DNA from: an uncultured Bacteroidota bacterium
GTDB taxonomy: Bacteria; Bacteroidota; Bacteroidia; Bacteroidales; F082
Direction: 5' to 3'
Length of the DNA stretch: 64,000 nt
Assembly: GCA_903891085.1 (NCBI GenBank)
Contig: CAITDJ010000107.1
Span: 1-64,000 of the forward strand
The position numbers and the translations under genes were made by a program. Shown piece by piece: positions 19,684-29,211 of this stretch. The stretch's first letter is position 1. Each line of letters starts with the position of its first letter. The notes beneath the pieces were generated by a model that saw nothing but the letters and a program-made list of their open reading frames with translations, did not search any database and had not been told where the DNA came from.

Positions 19684-22600
19684 TTATTTTTTGATTACAA
19701 GGCTCTTCACTATTCTATCGTTGCCATTGTCAATCATGATGGTATAAACACCATTTTCAAGGAAACTGATATCGATTGTCTGGTCAATTTGTTTCAGTGA
19801 ATTGTTCAGGATTTCTTTATACAGCATTTCACCCAGTAAATTGTTGATTGTCAAACGATAATCATGGCTGTTACTTTGTCCGATCTGCAACCTGAATATT
19901 CCTGAACCCGGGTTCGGGAAGATGTTCACACTTCCGATCATGGTTTCATTTAATCCAACGGTATTCATCAAAACAACCATTGTTGCATCTGACCAATCAC
20001 TTGATCCGCAATCGTTGAAGGCGGCAACGCTGATACCTGCATCACCTGTGTAAGAAACATTCCAGTTGATGACAGCTTCATTTCCGGTAACAATCACTTC
20101 AGCTGCTTCAGCCGGTGAAACTTCACAATGGTAACCGATGGCATCTGAAACCGGCTCAATTGTGATAGTTGAGCTTGTAACATACACATAATCAATACTA
20201 TCTGGAGCAACTGGTGAAGCCGGTGCCAAAGGAGCAAAATTCACAGTAATCATGGCCTGACCTGATGCGGTTTGCTGACAATTATTTGCGTCAGTAATCG
20301 TTGTGAGCGTATACATAGTGTTTATTTCCGGATTTACCTGAAACTCGTGCGGCGTTTCATTAACAGTAATAGTTCCGCTGCTCATTTCAACTATCCATGG
20401 TGATTGACCGGTTAGTTCCAAATGTAATATTGCCGCTTCTCCCAAACAAATTGTCTGGTCGCCCGTCATGGTAACTGTTGGCACATCGTTGAAAGTCAAT
20501 AGAAAACTATCTGAAGCTTCACCACAACTGCCTTGTCCAGTTGCACTACATGTTAATGTTACATTTCCGGTCGTGTAATCACTTTCGCCAGGTGTATACA
20601 CAGGATTCAACAAGGAAGCATCATCAAACAACCCTGTGCCACTTGTTGTCCAAAGGATTGAAATATTATTTTCAGCGCTTGTTCCTGATATTTCGTAAGA
20701 ATTCCCCTGACAAATTTCAGCATCTTCACCAACGGTGGCTGTTGCCAGTTGGTAAATTGTTAAAATGAGACTTGTTTCAATAGTTGAACTTTCGCCGTTT
20801 ACAGTTAAAGTCAGAATGACTGAACCTGCATTGATGTCGTTCTCACCGGGTGTATAAACCGGATTCAAAATGCCTCCATCACTGAAAGCACCATCACCTG
20901 ATGTAGACCAGATAAGTGAGTTATAATAATTTGCAACACCATCCAGTTGATAGGTCTGGCCGGCACAAATAACATCATCAGCGCCGGCATATCCGCTTGT
21001 CGAAAGTGTTGCCGGGAAAATAATATAATCTACATAGGCTGCATCACTGCCGCCAACAGCCGAACCATCCTTGCTGTATTCCCATTTGAATGTTCTGGTG
21101 CCAGCTGTGACCGGGTACGATTCTTTTGCCCAATCCACTTCACCCGACCATTCGTTCTTTTCAACATTGTCGATATAGAAACGCAGATAATCATAACCCG
21201 ACTCTGATGATACTTTCCGATAGAATGAGATGGTGTCGTCGTTGCTCACCTCGTAAGTCAGTAACAATTGTGAATTCTGGCTATGATCGATTACTCCTGA
21301 ACGCGCTGCATTGGTGCCTTCAAAGGCTTCGGTTGCAGTTATCGTCCAGGCTGCGTTACCGGCATTTGTCCAGTCGAAAGCGGTGAAATCCCCTGTTTCA
21401 AAATCTTCCAGAACTAAACCAACTTTGGTAACAAAGGATTTTTCTGCCTGATAACTGCCGGCTGTGATAGTAAATGCAAATTCAACATTAGTACCAACAG
21501 GGGCAGAAGGATTTATTGTAACATTGAATGTTGCATTAACAATTCCCTGGGGATCAATAATATCGAATCCAACAGTTGAATTATTCACGGTAATAAAACC
21601 GTTTGTAAGATCGATGGTGGCCACAGCATCATTTGCTGCACTTAATCCGCTGTTATTGAATGAGATGATGATATCTGCTGTTTCACCCGGATCGAGTCGT
21701 CCGTTGTTGTTACCGGTTGGATCTGAAATAGAGAAACTTCCAACAGTAAACTCCGGCGCGAGTGCATTTAAACTAAAACTGCTTTCCCAGCTTGATTCGG
21801 TGCTTGTAATCAACAGGTTAAAAATTAACTGTGTGTTGTTTGGGATATCGGTTGCAACGTCAAAAGCAAAAACATCGGCAAGATTTATTGTCTGATCAGG
21901 CTGAATGGTGCCAAATGATTCTGTTCCGTCTGTTATGGTAACAAAGGAAGATGCGCAACTGAGTGTTACACTTACATTACTGGCTGGTTCAACGCCCATA
22001 TTCACAATACCCAAACCCAGTGAGATGCTTTCACCATAATCAACCATCCCGTTATTATTTCCAGATGCATCATTCACCGTGTTGGAAACAAAAGTTACAA
22101 ACGGACCGGCTGCAGGAATAACTTCTACCTGTCCAAGATAAGTAACACGGTTGAAACCAAATACAGTGACATCGATCATGCCGATTTCAGAAAGTTCAGG
22201 GAAAGTAATGGTAGCTGTTCCTCCTTGAATATAGGCAGTTCCCAAAATTTCACCATTGAATGTCATTGTTGCAATTGCATTTTCAGCATCGGCATTCACC
22301 ACAAACTGATTCGTACCCAGGAACAAGGTTGGTAAATGTGAGACTGTCATGGTTGTTGGGTTGGCAGTCCGCAAGGTAAGTGAAGGGTCACCGAATAATA
22401 TCCAGGTATCATGTGTCGAGCGGCCTTCACTTCCGTGCATGTCGATCATTTTCATGCTTCCATTGATTGAGCAACCTCCGAAAGTACGCTTTACATTTCC
22501 TTCATATCCTTCAACAAGCAGTGTGTTCATTTCGTCCTGGCCGGTCATTGGGGGTTGCCATGGCTGTGAAATCCACGACATCATGGTTCCGATAGCACCT

Positions 22601-24114
22601 GTAGGTTCTCCATTGTCAGTGGCACGCATCCAGGTTTCAGCAAAACAACTTCCGTTGGTAAATCTGCCATTATCACAGGCTACTGCCCAAACGATAGGCC
22701 AGCGGTCGGTATTGGTGAGTGCGTCAACATGATTTGTCGAATATCCGCCAACACTCCAACTGTTTTGGGAGCCGTGGTTGCAATAATTGATAATACTGAC
22801 ACCAGCATTGATTCGTTGGGAGATAGCAGCTGCAGTGGTATTCGGAAGACCGGGAACATTGCCATCATACTCGCGGTGAACCGTCGAATAGGTGAAATTC
22901 AACAAACTATCTCTGATAAAGTCGATATGCTGATAGTCAGCTTCGCCGTTATGACCGATTCCTGCTCCTTCATTTCGCGAAACGCCCAGACCGAGGTCTA
23001 CCCAGTCCGCTGTTTGCATCATATCGCGTTCATAGGTGATTATTTTCTCAACCTGTGTTTCAACATGACCAACTGTTTCGGCAGAAAATCTTCCAACGAA
23101 CAATTCATTGAATGAATCGTCTCCCTCGATATAAGCGAAATAATTATCTGAATAACCTCCGGATGAAGTGTTGTTATAACTTGGCACATGCTGGTGGTCG
23201 CCTACAATTAATAAATAGGTGAGTCCGTTGGTGTTATAATAGTCTGTAACGAAAGCTTTGATGGCTGCCGGAGTTGAGCCAATGGTAGCCACATCGACGA
23301 TTTCTATCGGGCGTCCTATCATTTTTTTCCAGGCAACAAACGGAGCCATCGCCTCCATATAAGGACCATGGCTGATAACGAGCATATTTCCTTCTTCTTC
23401 AACAGTAGGATAACGTTGTTGCTGCGCTGCATAATTGATGAAATGATGGGTGTAGAGCTGATTGAATTCAGGATCGATCGATAATTGGGCACGTTGACCA
23501 GCTTTCTGGTTTTCGCCTCCTGTTCCTTCTTTAAAAAGTTCTACAGTCATGGTATGATAAACACGCAGGGTTTTCATTACAGGATTGTAAGAAAATGGAT
23601 AAATGGTAACTGCCTGTCCGCGAAAATCATTTAATACATATGGGGTTTGTAGTAACGCCTGCTTTGCAGGATAAAAAGAATCCTGAGTATACATTGATCC
23701 ATAAATGTACGGAACATCATCCGGATTGATCTGACGGCTGAAGTTTCCTTTGGAGGGAGCAACTTCAATGCCTTCAAAATCAGTATATTCAGATGATAAT
23801 ACCCGAACATTCATCAAGGCATCGTTGCCAATGATGGATGATACAGCAAATATCGGAAGATCGGGAGCACCGGTTTCGAGCATGGAAACCATGCCACGAA
23901 CACTTATAATCCCGGCTTTACCTTCTGGGGTCAGAACATTCGAACTGTTAAATCCATCCACATCAAACCGAACAACAATACTTTCTTCGGTTGAAAACAG
24001 TAATTCATATTGAATGGGTTTGGGTGTATTGCTGTTGATGGCAGTCCAGTTTTGACCAAAAACCACCAATGCAAATAATACAAAAGCAGTAAGGGAAATG
24101 ATTTTCTTTTTCAT
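19684..24114 (-). CDS. Gingipain-like C25 cysteine peptidase with T9SS sorting domain
   Basis: This 1,476-residue secreted peptidase has a signal peptide (residues 1-20, ending VVFGQ). A C25 propeptide-like region spans about 25-235, and the catalytic domain about 240-590. The catalytic pair appears intact: His447 in NYCNHGSQNSW and Cys480 in VWAVACDNGRF, matching the gingipain H-G and A-C-x-N-G patterns. Ig-like domains, CARDB-like repeats with NNNGxxDxGE motifs (~690-925), a jelly-roll domain (~930-1070), two PKD-like segments (TTSGDGAF, TTSGTGLF) and a sorting domain (NIFPNPGSG) follow. It presumably acts at the cell surface or outside. The neighbouring 24172-28104 gene encodes a second C25 member, separated by only 57 bp that contain a strong terminator, so the two are probably transcribed separately. 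Confidence 0.9.
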   Translation of the reverse strand: MKKKIISLTAFVLFALVVFGQNWTAINSNTPKPIQYELLFSTEESIVVRFDVDGFNSSNVLTPEGKAGIISVRGMVSMLETGAPDLPIFAVSSIIGNDALMNVRVLSSEYTDFEGIEVAPSKGNFSRQINPDDVPYIYGSMYTQDSFYPAKQALLQTPYVLNDFRGQAVTIYPFSYNPVMKTLRVYHTMTVELFKEGTGGENQKAGQRAQLSIDPEFNQLYTHHFINYAAQQQRYPTVEEEGNMLVISHGPYMEAMAPFVAWKKMIGRPIEIVDVATIGSTPAAIKAFVTDYYNTNGLTYLLIVGDHQHVPSYNNTSSGGYSDNYFAYIEGDDSFNELFVGRFSAETVGHVETQVEKIITYERDMMQTADWVDLGLGVSRNEGAGIGHNGEADYQHIDFIRDSLLNFTYSTVHREYDGNVPGLPNTTAAAISQRINAGVSIINYCNHGSQNSWSVGGYSTNHVDALTNTDRWPIVWAVACDNGRFTNGSCFAETWMRATDNGEPTGAIGTMMSWISQPWQPPMTGQDEMNTLLVEGYEGNVKRTFGGCSINGSMKMIDMHGSEGRSTHDTWILFGDPSLTLRTANPTTMTVSHLPTLFLGTNQFVVNADAENAIATMTFNGEILGTAYIQGGTATITFPELSEIGMIDVTVFGFNRVTYLGQVEVIPAAGPFVTFVSNTVNDASGNNNGMVDYGESISLGLGIVNMGVEPASNVSVTLSCASSFVTITDGTESFGTIQPDQTINLADVFAFDVATDIPNNTQLIFNLLITSTESSWESSFSLNALAPEFTVGSFSISDPTGNNNGRLDPGETADIIISFNNSGLSAANDAVATIDLTNGFITVNNSTVGFDIIDPQGIVNATFNVTINPSAPVGTNVEFAFTITAGSYQAEKSFVTKVGLVLEDFETGDFTAFDWTNAGNAAWTITATEAFEGTNAARSGVIDHSQNSQLLLTYEVSNDDTISFYRKVSSESGYDYLRFYIDNVEKNEWSGEVDWAKESYPVTAGTRTFKWEYSKDGSAVGGSDAAYVDYIIFPATLSTSGYAGADDVICAGQTYQLDGVANYYNSLIWSTSGDGAFSDGGILNPVYTPGENDINAGSVILTLTVNGESSTIETSLILTIYQLATATVGEDAEICQGNSYEISGTSAENNISILWTTSGTGLFDDASLLNPVYTPGESDYTTGNVTLTCSATGQGSCGEASDSFLLTFNDVPTVTMTGDQTICLGEAAILHLELTGQSPWIVEMSSGTITVNETPHEFQVNPEINTMYTLTTITDANNCQQTASGQAMITVNFAPLAPASPVAPDSIDYVYVTSSTITIEPVSDAIGYHCEVSPAEAAEVIVTGNEAVINWNVSYTGDAGISVAAFNDCGSSDWSDATMVVLMNTVGLNETMIGSVNIFPNPGSGIFRLQIGQSNSHDYRLTINNLLGEMLYKEILNNSLKQIDQTIDISFLENGVYTIMIDNGNDRIVKSLVIKK

Positions 24115-24130
24115 GGGTCTTATTTTAAAA

Positions 24131-24162
24131 AAAAGCCACTTGTAACACTACAAGTGGCTTTT
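24131..24162 (-). terminator. Strong hairpin terminator between the two C25 peptidase genes
   Basis: A perfect 14-bp stem with an ACAC loop is flanked by an A-run and a T-run, so it can stop transcription on either strand. It begins 9 bp after the stop of the upstream peptidase and ends 17 bp before the next start codon (both minus strand). Confidence 0.88.
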
Positions 24163-24171
24163 TTAGTTTAA

Positions 24172-27100
24172 TTATTCAATGACAATCTTTTGGACCGTTG
24201 ATTTCTTATCCGTATTAAGTCGCAGATAATAAATACCTTTTGCATATTTCTCAATATTAATAGGCTCTGTCACGAATCCGTTCATTGCGCCCATCGATTT
24301 CGAGAATAAAATCTGTCCCTGATAGTTCATCAGTATATACTCAAAATGATCAGCATGTCCGTGTAATGCAAGATTGATTTTCGATGTTGCAGGATTTGGA
24401 TAGACAGAAACATTGAGTTCTTTGTTATCGTCGATGGTGTTACAAACGTCAAATGTTACAGCTATCTCATCAACCACAGAACAGCCATTGATATCAAAAG
24501 CAATTACTGAATAAACCTGTGTTCCGTATCCAACGCCGGTGGAGTCAACAGTCATGGTAGCTGTTGTAGCACCACCTGGTGACCAAAGATAGCTGGAGCC
24601 ATTCGGAATAGTTGCATCGAGTACAAGATCGAAAGGAGCGCAGATCAGGGTGTCATTTCCAAGTTGTAACACCGGTGATTCATAAACACCAAGGGTATAT
24701 TGACCTTCAATGGTTGAAATACCATCACTGACAACAACAGTGTAGGTAGTTGTGAGGGATGGTGTTGCGATAGGAGTAGGGCTGTTTGGATCACTCAGTG
24801 TTTCAACAGGACTCCAGGTATAGGTATAATCACCACTTCCGCCAATGGCATTTGCGTCTAAAACAGCACTGCCGTTTCCACAGATACTTGGTGGGTTTGA
24901 TGTAACTTCAGCAAATAATGCCTGGTCAACATAACAGCTTACTTCTGCAACCCAACCGGCAGCTGTAACTGAACCGTCAGAGGTGAATTTAAATGTCAAA
25001 GCACCTGTTTCATTGGTTGCCTGAATGATGCCGGGGCTGTTGCTTCCATCGAATGGACTACCTGGTATTTCTGGCGATGTGGCGGTACTTCCGTCGTAGA
25101 TATATAAATAATCGTAACCACTTTCAGTTGCGAAAGACAGGAAATCGACTTTCATCATACCTCCTTCGGTCGTAGGCAAAAGTGTAAGAACAAAGTTTTG
25201 ACTGTCAGTATATTCACCAGCCTCACCACCGGTATCAAAGAAGTCAGCAACACAGGTACTTAAAGTGCCGTTTTGCATAAGAATTTCAGGGATTAGCCCG
25301 ATAACCACGACTGAAGTTTGTGAGGCAGAATATACACCTTCAGGACCTGCAACAACATCAAGATAAAGGTTTACAGGGAATCCAATTGGGGAATCAGCAC
25401 TGGCAGTAACATTTACTGCGATTTCGGCATTCTGTCCATGAGCAAGACTGGCCAGATTAACCTGCGTAGAATTAATAACTAGCATATCATCGCTTGAAAG
25501 GCTTGTTAAAATAAGTGAAGCAACATCAGATGTTCCTGTGTTGGATACTGTTACCATCAGGTTGGCAGTTTCACCCGGGTCAAGAATCCCATCGTTATTT
25601 CCTGATTCACTGTCATTTACAGTAACTTCTTCTGCAATTTCCAATACCGGTGCATTCAGAGTGATGATCAGGTTTGAAGTCCATGTTTCAGAACCATCAG
25701 TTGCTTCAACGTTGAAGACAGCATTATGACCAGTTGGCACAAAATCGGCAATTTCAAAGGTAAAGGCATTGGCCACGGAGACAGTTTCCCCATTGACAAT
25801 TACGCCGAAATCGACAGTTGGTGAACTTGTCAGGGTAACAAAATCATCTGTGCCAATAAGTGTTGCAGTAACATTTGCTGATGGATCAGAACCAACATTT
25901 TTCATGGTGACATCCACGCCGAATGTTTCACTGTAATCAGCTAATCCGTCTGCGTTTCCTGTTGCATCCTGTATAATGTAAGAATCCATTACTACATAAG
26001 GACCGTCAAGTGCTGCTGCCGGAACCTGAACCATATAAGGAATGTATTGTGGTTTTGTAACAACAATATCAACATTTCCGGAAGAAAGAACAGGTTCAAT
26101 AGTAACAGTAACAAGTCCTGTTTCGCCAACGAGCGCGGTGCCATGTAAAACACCATCTTTAGAGATGGCAACATAAGAGCCAGGAGCTGCAGTGACATCA
26201 TATTCTGTTAATCCAATAGGCAAAATGGGTAAATGAGTAACTGTATTTGTGTTTCCCTGAGTCATATAAGTAACAACAGAAGGGTCGCCTAACACATTAT
26301 AAGCCTGCCAGTAATAGGTTGGGCTTGAATGTTGAGGATAACCTTGAATCTCCACCTCGGTTACAGCTAAATTGCCAATAGAAACCATTCCACCTGCTGA
26401 AACATAATCACTTACAAAAGGTCCGTCGTATGCGCCCCAAGAAGATTCTTCATAGGTTGGTACATAGCCGTTGTTATTGCCCTGGATAGGGAAAGCGCCA
26501 ACTGCCCAGTAAAAATCTTCAAACCAATAAGAACTTGGTGATGATCCGATATATACAACCGAACCCTTGTTGGCAGAACGTGCCCAGGTTTCGCCCATAC
26601 ACTCTGTATAACCAAAATCTGCTGCCAGACAGCAGTTACCCACTGCGAGCGGATATTTTCCGTCGTTAGTGAAGGCTGTAACCATTGATTGGGATAAGCT
26701 GGGATCGCCCCATGATGTTTCGCTGCAATGCGCTGTGTAGTTAATAAAACCCACCGCAATTTTTTCAGGACTGTAACAACCGGTGTACGGACTTGTCAGA
26801 TAGGTATATACATTTGCAAATCCGTGCTCGGCATTGAAATAGTTCTGTGTGCCGTATTCCACGGTTGGCTGACCTACATTTGGATTCCATGTGCCGTCGG
26901 CACCAGCAATGAGGGTAGTATTGTCGAGATAAGTGGGATCTGTAAATTCATATCTTTCGTAATACAATGTTTTTTCAATCTGAGGTGTCAATTGGGCTGA
27001 ATTACGCGCTGAGAAACGGCCATAATACATTTCAGGAAAATAATCACCATCAACACTTCCATAATAAAGGTCGGTCATTTTTCCGGATGAACTTCCAAGG

Positions 27101-28104
27101 GTAGCCGGGATTTGAGGCGTATCGCCAACGAATAAAACAAAACTTGGAGCCGGATCTTCAGGCGTGCCATTGTTGTATTGCTCATGCACATAAGATTGAA
27201 TGGCATTGTAGGTTGTGCCGATCTCATCGGTATAAGCAACAATTACTTTAAATCCTTTTTTTGTTTTCCAATCGATGAAAGGAACAAGATCCGCTTCGAA
27301 CATTCTGTCGGAAACGATTAAATATTTTATCGGATATTTGGTTAAATCCGGATGTTCAGGATAATCCTGATCCAATGTGTTCATCAGACTCTTATGCAAT
27401 ACATCAAAATAAGGAGAAACAGTTGATGATTTGATGTATTGGGTCAATTGTTCGTCACCGTTTGTAAATGTTACTTCGACTTCAATATCGTTCATAACAC
27501 GGATAATGCCTTTAACAGGATTGTAGCTTACCGGAGCGATTGTCAAACGGGCAATCCGGTAGCTGCGCATAACACCTAATACTTCAATCGAGGCTGTTTC
27601 GTGACTGATAAAAGCATCGTTGCTGTAAGTGGATTCATTCATTTCAAACTGCACTTCGTCTGCATTTTGGTCCTTGCGCAGTGAAGGTTGCACGGGCATA
27701 ATGCGATTGTTGATACCATAATCGCTGAGTATATATTCACTCACCGAATAATTAATCACTTTTACTGACACGGAAGCTCCGAATGGAACCTCAATCAATT
27801 GTTTGGAAGCAGGAAGTTTTGGCTCCCCAATTTTTCCAATCCAGTAGGCATTGGGAATGCCCATCTCATTGAACTGACCCTTGGGTGTTTCAATGGTGAA
27901 TGTGGTGGCGCCAGGAAAGGAAAAAGCTGCTTTTAAACCTTGCATATTGTCTTCCGAAAGTTGAATATCGGCGGCTTTTTTGCCAAAATCAATGGCAAAG
28001 TTTTGTGCTTTAATTCCACTTGCCGGAATGAAACACAGTATCAGCATTAAACTGATAAGTGGAAAAAACGAAGATAATTTCGTTTGGAGGTAAACATTTT
28101 TCAT
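24172..28104 (-). CDS. Second gingipain-like C25 peptidase, with CUB domain and T9SS sorting domain
   Basis: This 1,310-residue secreted protein has a signal peptide of about 33 residues (ending GIKAQ), a propeptide-like region (~35-250), a C25 catalytic domain (~255-600), CARDB-like repeats (~710-930), a CUB domain (~945-1058, CVADFFDTGG and SGYDYLYIYDGS), a short PKD-like segment and a T9SS sorting domain (VSVYPNPATSK). The expected His is His459, but the following residue is Cys rather than Gly (NYTAHCSETSW). The nucleophile region reads VGNCCLAADF (Cys491/492) instead of VACxNG. Activity is therefore plausible but less certain than for its neighbour. CUB domains usually mediate protein or glycan binding. 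Confidence 0.88.
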   Translation of the reverse strand: MKNVYLQTKLSSFFPLISLMLILCFIPASGIKAQNFAIDFGKKAADIQLSEDNMQGLKAAFSFPGATTFTIETPKGQFNEMGIPNAYWIGKIGEPKLPASKQLIEVPFGASVSVKVINYSVSEYILSDYGINNRIMPVQPSLRKDQNADEVQFEMNESTYSNDAFISHETASIEVLGVMRSYRIARLTIAPVSYNPVKGIIRVMNDIEVEVTFTNGDEQLTQYIKSSTVSPYFDVLHKSLMNTLDQDYPEHPDLTKYPIKYLIVSDRMFEADLVPFIDWKTKKGFKVIVAYTDEIGTTYNAIQSYVHEQYNNGTPEDPAPSFVLFVGDTPQIPATLGSSSGKMTDLYYGSVDGDYFPEMYYGRFSARNSAQLTPQIEKTLYYERYEFTDPTYLDNTTLIAGADGTWNPNVGQPTVEYGTQNYFNAEHGFANVYTYLTSPYTGCYSPEKIAVGFINYTAHCSETSWGDPSLSQSMVTAFTNDGKYPLAVGNCCLAADFGYTECMGETWARSANKGSVVYIGSSPSSYWFEDFYWAVGAFPIQGNNNGYVPTYEESSWGAYDGPFVSDYVSAGGMVSIGNLAVTEVEIQGYPQHSSPTYYWQAYNVLGDPSVVTYMTQGNTNTVTHLPILPIGLTEYDVTAAPGSYVAISKDGVLHGTALVGETGLVTVTIEPVLSSGNVDIVVTKPQYIPYMVQVPAAALDGPYVVMDSYIIQDATGNADGLADYSETFGVDVTMKNVGSDPSANVTATLIGTDDFVTLTSSPTVDFGVIVNGETVSVANAFTFEIADFVPTGHNAVFNVEATDGSETWTSNLIITLNAPVLEIAEEVTVNDSESGNNDGILDPGETANLMVTVSNTGTSDVASLILTSLSSDDMLVINSTQVNLASLAHGQNAEIAVNVTASADSPIGFPVNLYLDVVAGPEGVYSASQTSVVVIGLIPEILMQNGTLSTCVADFFDTGGEAGEYTDSQNFVLTLLPTTEGGMMKVDFLSFATESGYDYLYIYDGSTATSPEIPGSPFDGSNSPGIIQATNETGALTFKFTSDGSVTAAGWVAEVSCYVDQALFAEVTSNPPSICGNGSAVLDANAIGGSGDYTYTWSPVETLSDPNSPTPIATPSLTTTYTVVVSDGISTIEGQYTLGVYESPVLQLGNDTLICAPFDLVLDATIPNGSSYLWSPGGATTATMTVDSTGVGYGTQVYSVIAFDINGCSVVDEIAVTFDVCNTIDDNKELNVSVYPNPATSKINLALHGHADHFEYILMNYQGQILFSKSMGAMNGFVTEPINIEKYAKGIYYLRLNTDKKSTVQKIVIE

Positions 28105-28168
28105 TGTAACTAATTTTAAATCAATATAATAAGGAAAATAATTTTCAAGATTTAAATATGTGTTGCTG

Positions 28169-28176
28169 CAAATTTA
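28169..28176 (-). promoter_or_regulatory. Candidate -7 box for the CUB-containing C25 peptidase
   Basis: On the minus strand TAAATTTG matches TAnnTTTG, 65 nt upstream of the start codon. No good TTTG is found at the usual spacing, only T-rich sequence. Confidence 0.3.
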
Positions 28177-28317
28177 AGTATAATTATTTAAGAAAATGAG
28201 AAAAGGAATGCTTATTTTTTCAAATGCATTAATTGATAAACTGATGAAATTAGTAGATTGATTATGAGCAAGATAATATGTAATGAAAATAGCTAATTGA
28301 GCCCTAACGTTGAAATG

Positions 28318-29211
28318 TTAAGATTTCAGATTTTCATCTTGAGATTTCAAAAAAGCCATTAACAAACCGAGTGCTTTTTCAGTCGCTTTTTCTGAGATCA
28401 ATTGTTGGGCAAGTTCACAAAGTTGCTTTTCATCTGCCAATTTCATAAACTCAAATTCATTTTCAATTTGGTTCAAAACATCTGTATCGGGTAGTTTTTC
28501 TATATTGCCTAATTGTCCCAAATCATTGCCCGTGAGATAGTTATTGTATTTTATTTTGTCGGGCAATACATCTATTCCGATACCTTGGCGCTGCAATGGT
28601 TTAGGAACGGCAAACTTGGAATTACCGGAAGTTCTTACATAATAATCACCTCCCAGGCGACCAACCAGATCAATTTTATCCACATCAATTTCACCATTGG
28701 CATCCAACACATTTTCATTGATGTGCATCAGCACAATTTCACAAATGATCAGGTTTGCCGCACCGGCACCGGTTCCGGTTTCGATGATCTGTCGCACCTT
28801 GCATTCAAACTGAACCGGCGATTCTTTTATGCGAAATGGACGAATTTTTTCAGATTCAACAGGAGTCAAACCTGCTTTGATAAATTCATTCACCTCTTTT
28901 GGATATTCGGTGGAAGCCAGACTCATTTGTTGCACAATATCAAACGAAACCATATTGATGACAACCTCCGGCACTTCAAGCAGGTTTTCGAAAGTATGTT
29001 TGGTCGTATTATCACGGCCGCGACGTGAAGGAGAAAATATAAGTGTGGTCGGATTTACACCAAAGAAGTTGAAGCAACTGAAGGGTGACAGGTTCGGATT
29101 CCCGTTTTTATCAACGGTACTGGCAAACGCAATAGGCCGTGGCGCGATGCTGCCCAGTAGTAATCGGTGTAATCGCTGTTGGTCAAGGGTTTGTGGATCG
29201 AACTGAATCAT
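28318..29211 (-). CDS. Flavin reductase family (FMN-binding split barrel) protein
   Basis: The product is a 297-residue cytoplasmic protein. The ATG at 29211 is preferred because it overlaps the fahA stop in an ATGA junction; a longer frame begins at 29238. The N-terminal RLLLGSIAPRPIAFASTVDK and NLSPFSCFNFFG, with SPSRRGRDNTTKHT, are typical of the DIM6/NtaB-type flavoprotein family, which bind FMN or reduce flavin with NAD(P)H. The 3' gene position in a homogentisate operon suggests a linked redox step or flavin supply. Homologues next to hmgA/fahA occur in other Bacteroidota, but the substrate is not known to me. The C-terminal ~70 residues are helical and charged. Confidence 0.82.
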   Translation of the reverse strand: MIQFDPQTLDQQRLHRLLLGSIAPRPIAFASTVDKNGNPNLSPFSCFNFFGVNPTTLIFSPSRRGRDNTTKHTFENLLEVPEVVINMVSFDIVQQMSLASTEYPKEVNEFIKAGLTPVESEKIRPFRIKESPVQFECKVRQIIETGTGAGAANLIICEIVLMHINENVLDANGEIDVDKIDLVGRLGGDYYVRTSGNSKFAVPKPLQRQGIGIDVLPDKIKYNNYLTGNDLGQLGNIEKLPDTDVLNQIENEFEFMKLADEKQLCELAQQLISEKATEKALGLLMAFLKSQDENLKS

